In this document: in pieces, positions 13,469-14,287 of the stretch
How positions within the stretch are numbered: position 1 is the first letter of the stretch
How the letters are laid out: every line of letters begins with the position of its first letter
From: CAYSPT01 sp964432985
Lineage (GTDB): Bacteria; Muiribacteriota; CAYSPT01
Assembly: GCA_964432985.1 (NCBI GenBank)
Contig: CAYSPT010000097.1
Coordinates: forward strand, 1 to 14,287
Length of the DNA stretch: 14,287 bases
Direction: 5' to 3'
The notes under the pieces: generated by a model
The model's input: only the letters and a program-made list of their open reading frames with translations
What the model was told of the DNA's origin: nothing
Database searches by the model: none
Program-made: the position numbers and the translations under genes

Positions 13469-14287
13469 TTACTTTGCGGAGGTCTCTCTTTTGTCCCCCG
13501 TATCGTTGAACTTCCGGGACAGGAGATTGAAATAGATCGGGTCGCTGAAGCCTTCCACCCGTACTTCCAGGTGAGGGCAGAGCACCATGCCGGACTTCAT
13601 GTAGACGAGGTCCTGGACGACAGCCGCCTCCGGTTGCCTCGCATCTGAAACACTCACTATTCCCGGTGGCAGCATAGTGAGTTTGTCATCTTTACGGCAG
13701 ATGGCTTCCGACAGTGCCCTGGCGGCGTCATCGGGAAATGTAAACGGTTTGATCCCGCTGCGGTAGTAATATGGCCGGGACCAGTCGATGGTTTCCAGCC
13801 TGACCATGTCCCCCAGAAAAACGAGCTTGATCCCCTCGGATTCTCCCCGTGAATTGAGCACTGGTAATCCGAATAGGGTGTGTTTTACCGTGACTGAATG
13901 TCTGGAGTGGCTTGAGATGTAATCACCAAGTGTTGAAGTAAGCCCGCTAAGGTCGAGTTCATCGTCGGGTATGAAAGGAAACAGTTCCAGGAGCCACCTC
14001 TGAATTTTCTCCAGGAGTGCATCCCCGGTTTTCCCGGGTGATAACGGCAGCATCTGTGTTTCTTCCTTTTCCCAGCGGATGGGAAACATGAGGATGTGTG
14101 GGAAGCGAACGGTCAGTGACTTAACCGGTTTCGCAAAGGTAATCGTGACCGGTACTTCCTTGCCCGGGACAGAAATAACAAACTGCTGGTACTCATCCGG
14201 ATCATCCGTTTCCTCCGGTTTCTTATCGGCTGTTTTACCAGATGACACCGAATGCGGTTTGCCGAGGTTTGCAGCCACATCTCGTAT
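13469..14287 (-). CDS. Protein of unknown function, 5' end beyond the window (weak YycH/YycI resemblance)
   Basis: The minus-strand frame is open from the window edge (14287) to TAA at 13469-13471. A GTG at 14278 could begin a 269-residue product, but the frame continues upstream without a stop, so the gene is probably truncated and may have an N-terminal membrane or signal segment outside the window. The visible part has no membrane helix. It starts with a charged, low-complexity linker (SSGKTADKKPEETDDPDEY), followed by beta-rich sequence, then YYYRSGIKPFTFPDDAARALSEAI and VVQDLVYMKSGMVLCPHLEVRVEGFSDPIYFNLLSRKF. The order 'AxxAL ... LxY ... LxPxxxxxxxG ... YxN' loosely resembles the C-terminal domains of YycH/YycI, regulators of the WalK kinase. 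This is a guess from pattern only; no walK or walR gene is in view. Confidence 0.7.
   Translation of the reverse strand: MRDVAANLGKPHSVSSGKTADKKPEETDDPDEYQQFVISVPGKEVPVTITFAKPVKSLTVRFPHILMFPIRWEKEETQMLPLSPGKTGDALLEKIQRWLLELFPFIPDDELDLSGLTSTLGDYISSHSRHSVTVKHTLFGLPVLNSRGESEGIKLVFLGDMVRLETIDWSRPYYYRSGIKPFTFPDDAARALSEAICRKDDKLTMLPPGIVSVSDARQPEAAVVQDLVYMKSGMVLCPHLEVRVEGFSDPIYFNLLSRKFNDTGDKRETSAK

Overview
This is a bacterial chromosomal window from a draft or metagenome assembly: two runs of exactly 100 N (3101-3200 and 6062-6161) look like scaffold gaps of unknown true size. Strong GGAGG-type ribosome sites, GTG/TTG starts, a short Ppx/GppA protein, a monofunctional prephenate dehydratase, a Jag_N-FapA protein and an excisionase-HTH/PBP-like regulator together suggest an anaerobic Bacillota (Clostridia/Peptococcia-like) lineage. 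A deltaproteobacterial-type genome is not excluded. No rRNA, tRNA, CRISPR array, transposase or phage gene was seen.

Layout. The left edge carries the end of a MTH938/DUF498 protein, then a Ppx/GppA phosphatase. Facing it is a minus-strand gene for a 464-residue secreted protein of unknown function. From about 3020 a plus-strand block begins: a two-gene tripartite tricarboxylate transporter in which the binding protein (TctC) and small membrane subunit (TctB) are one polypeptide, followed by TctA. After the second gap a 23-bp tandem repeat array leads directly into the Shine-Dalgarno of a Jag_N-FapA (DUF342) gene. Next come a one-component HTH/PBP-like regulator, a HEAT-STAS-PilZ protein whose TTG start overlaps the regulator's stop, and prephenate dehydratase (pheA). 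The last plus-strand gene is a CNT-family nucleoside transporter with its own promoter and a palindrome over its -10. A minus-strand protein of unknown function, open to the window edge, converges on it.

How the genes may work together. The TctCB-TctA pair is a complete carboxylate uptake system in two genes. The regulator and the HEAT-STAS-PilZ protein are translationally coupled and may form a ligand-to-c-di-GMP signalling pair. FapA/DUF342 proteins are linked to flagella or cell-surface processes, which would fit c-di-GMP control, but no flagellar gene is visible. PheA and the nucleoside transporter look like housekeeping or salvage genes.

The least ordinary items are the TctC-TctB fusion, the 23-bp repeats that grade into a ribosome-binding site, the HEAT-STAS-PilZ architecture, the His/Asp/Cys/Tyr-rich repeat inserted between the catalytic and ACT domains of PheA, and palindromes on the promoters of the regulator and the nucleoside transporter. 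I see no evidence for a defence island or a wholly new multi-gene system.
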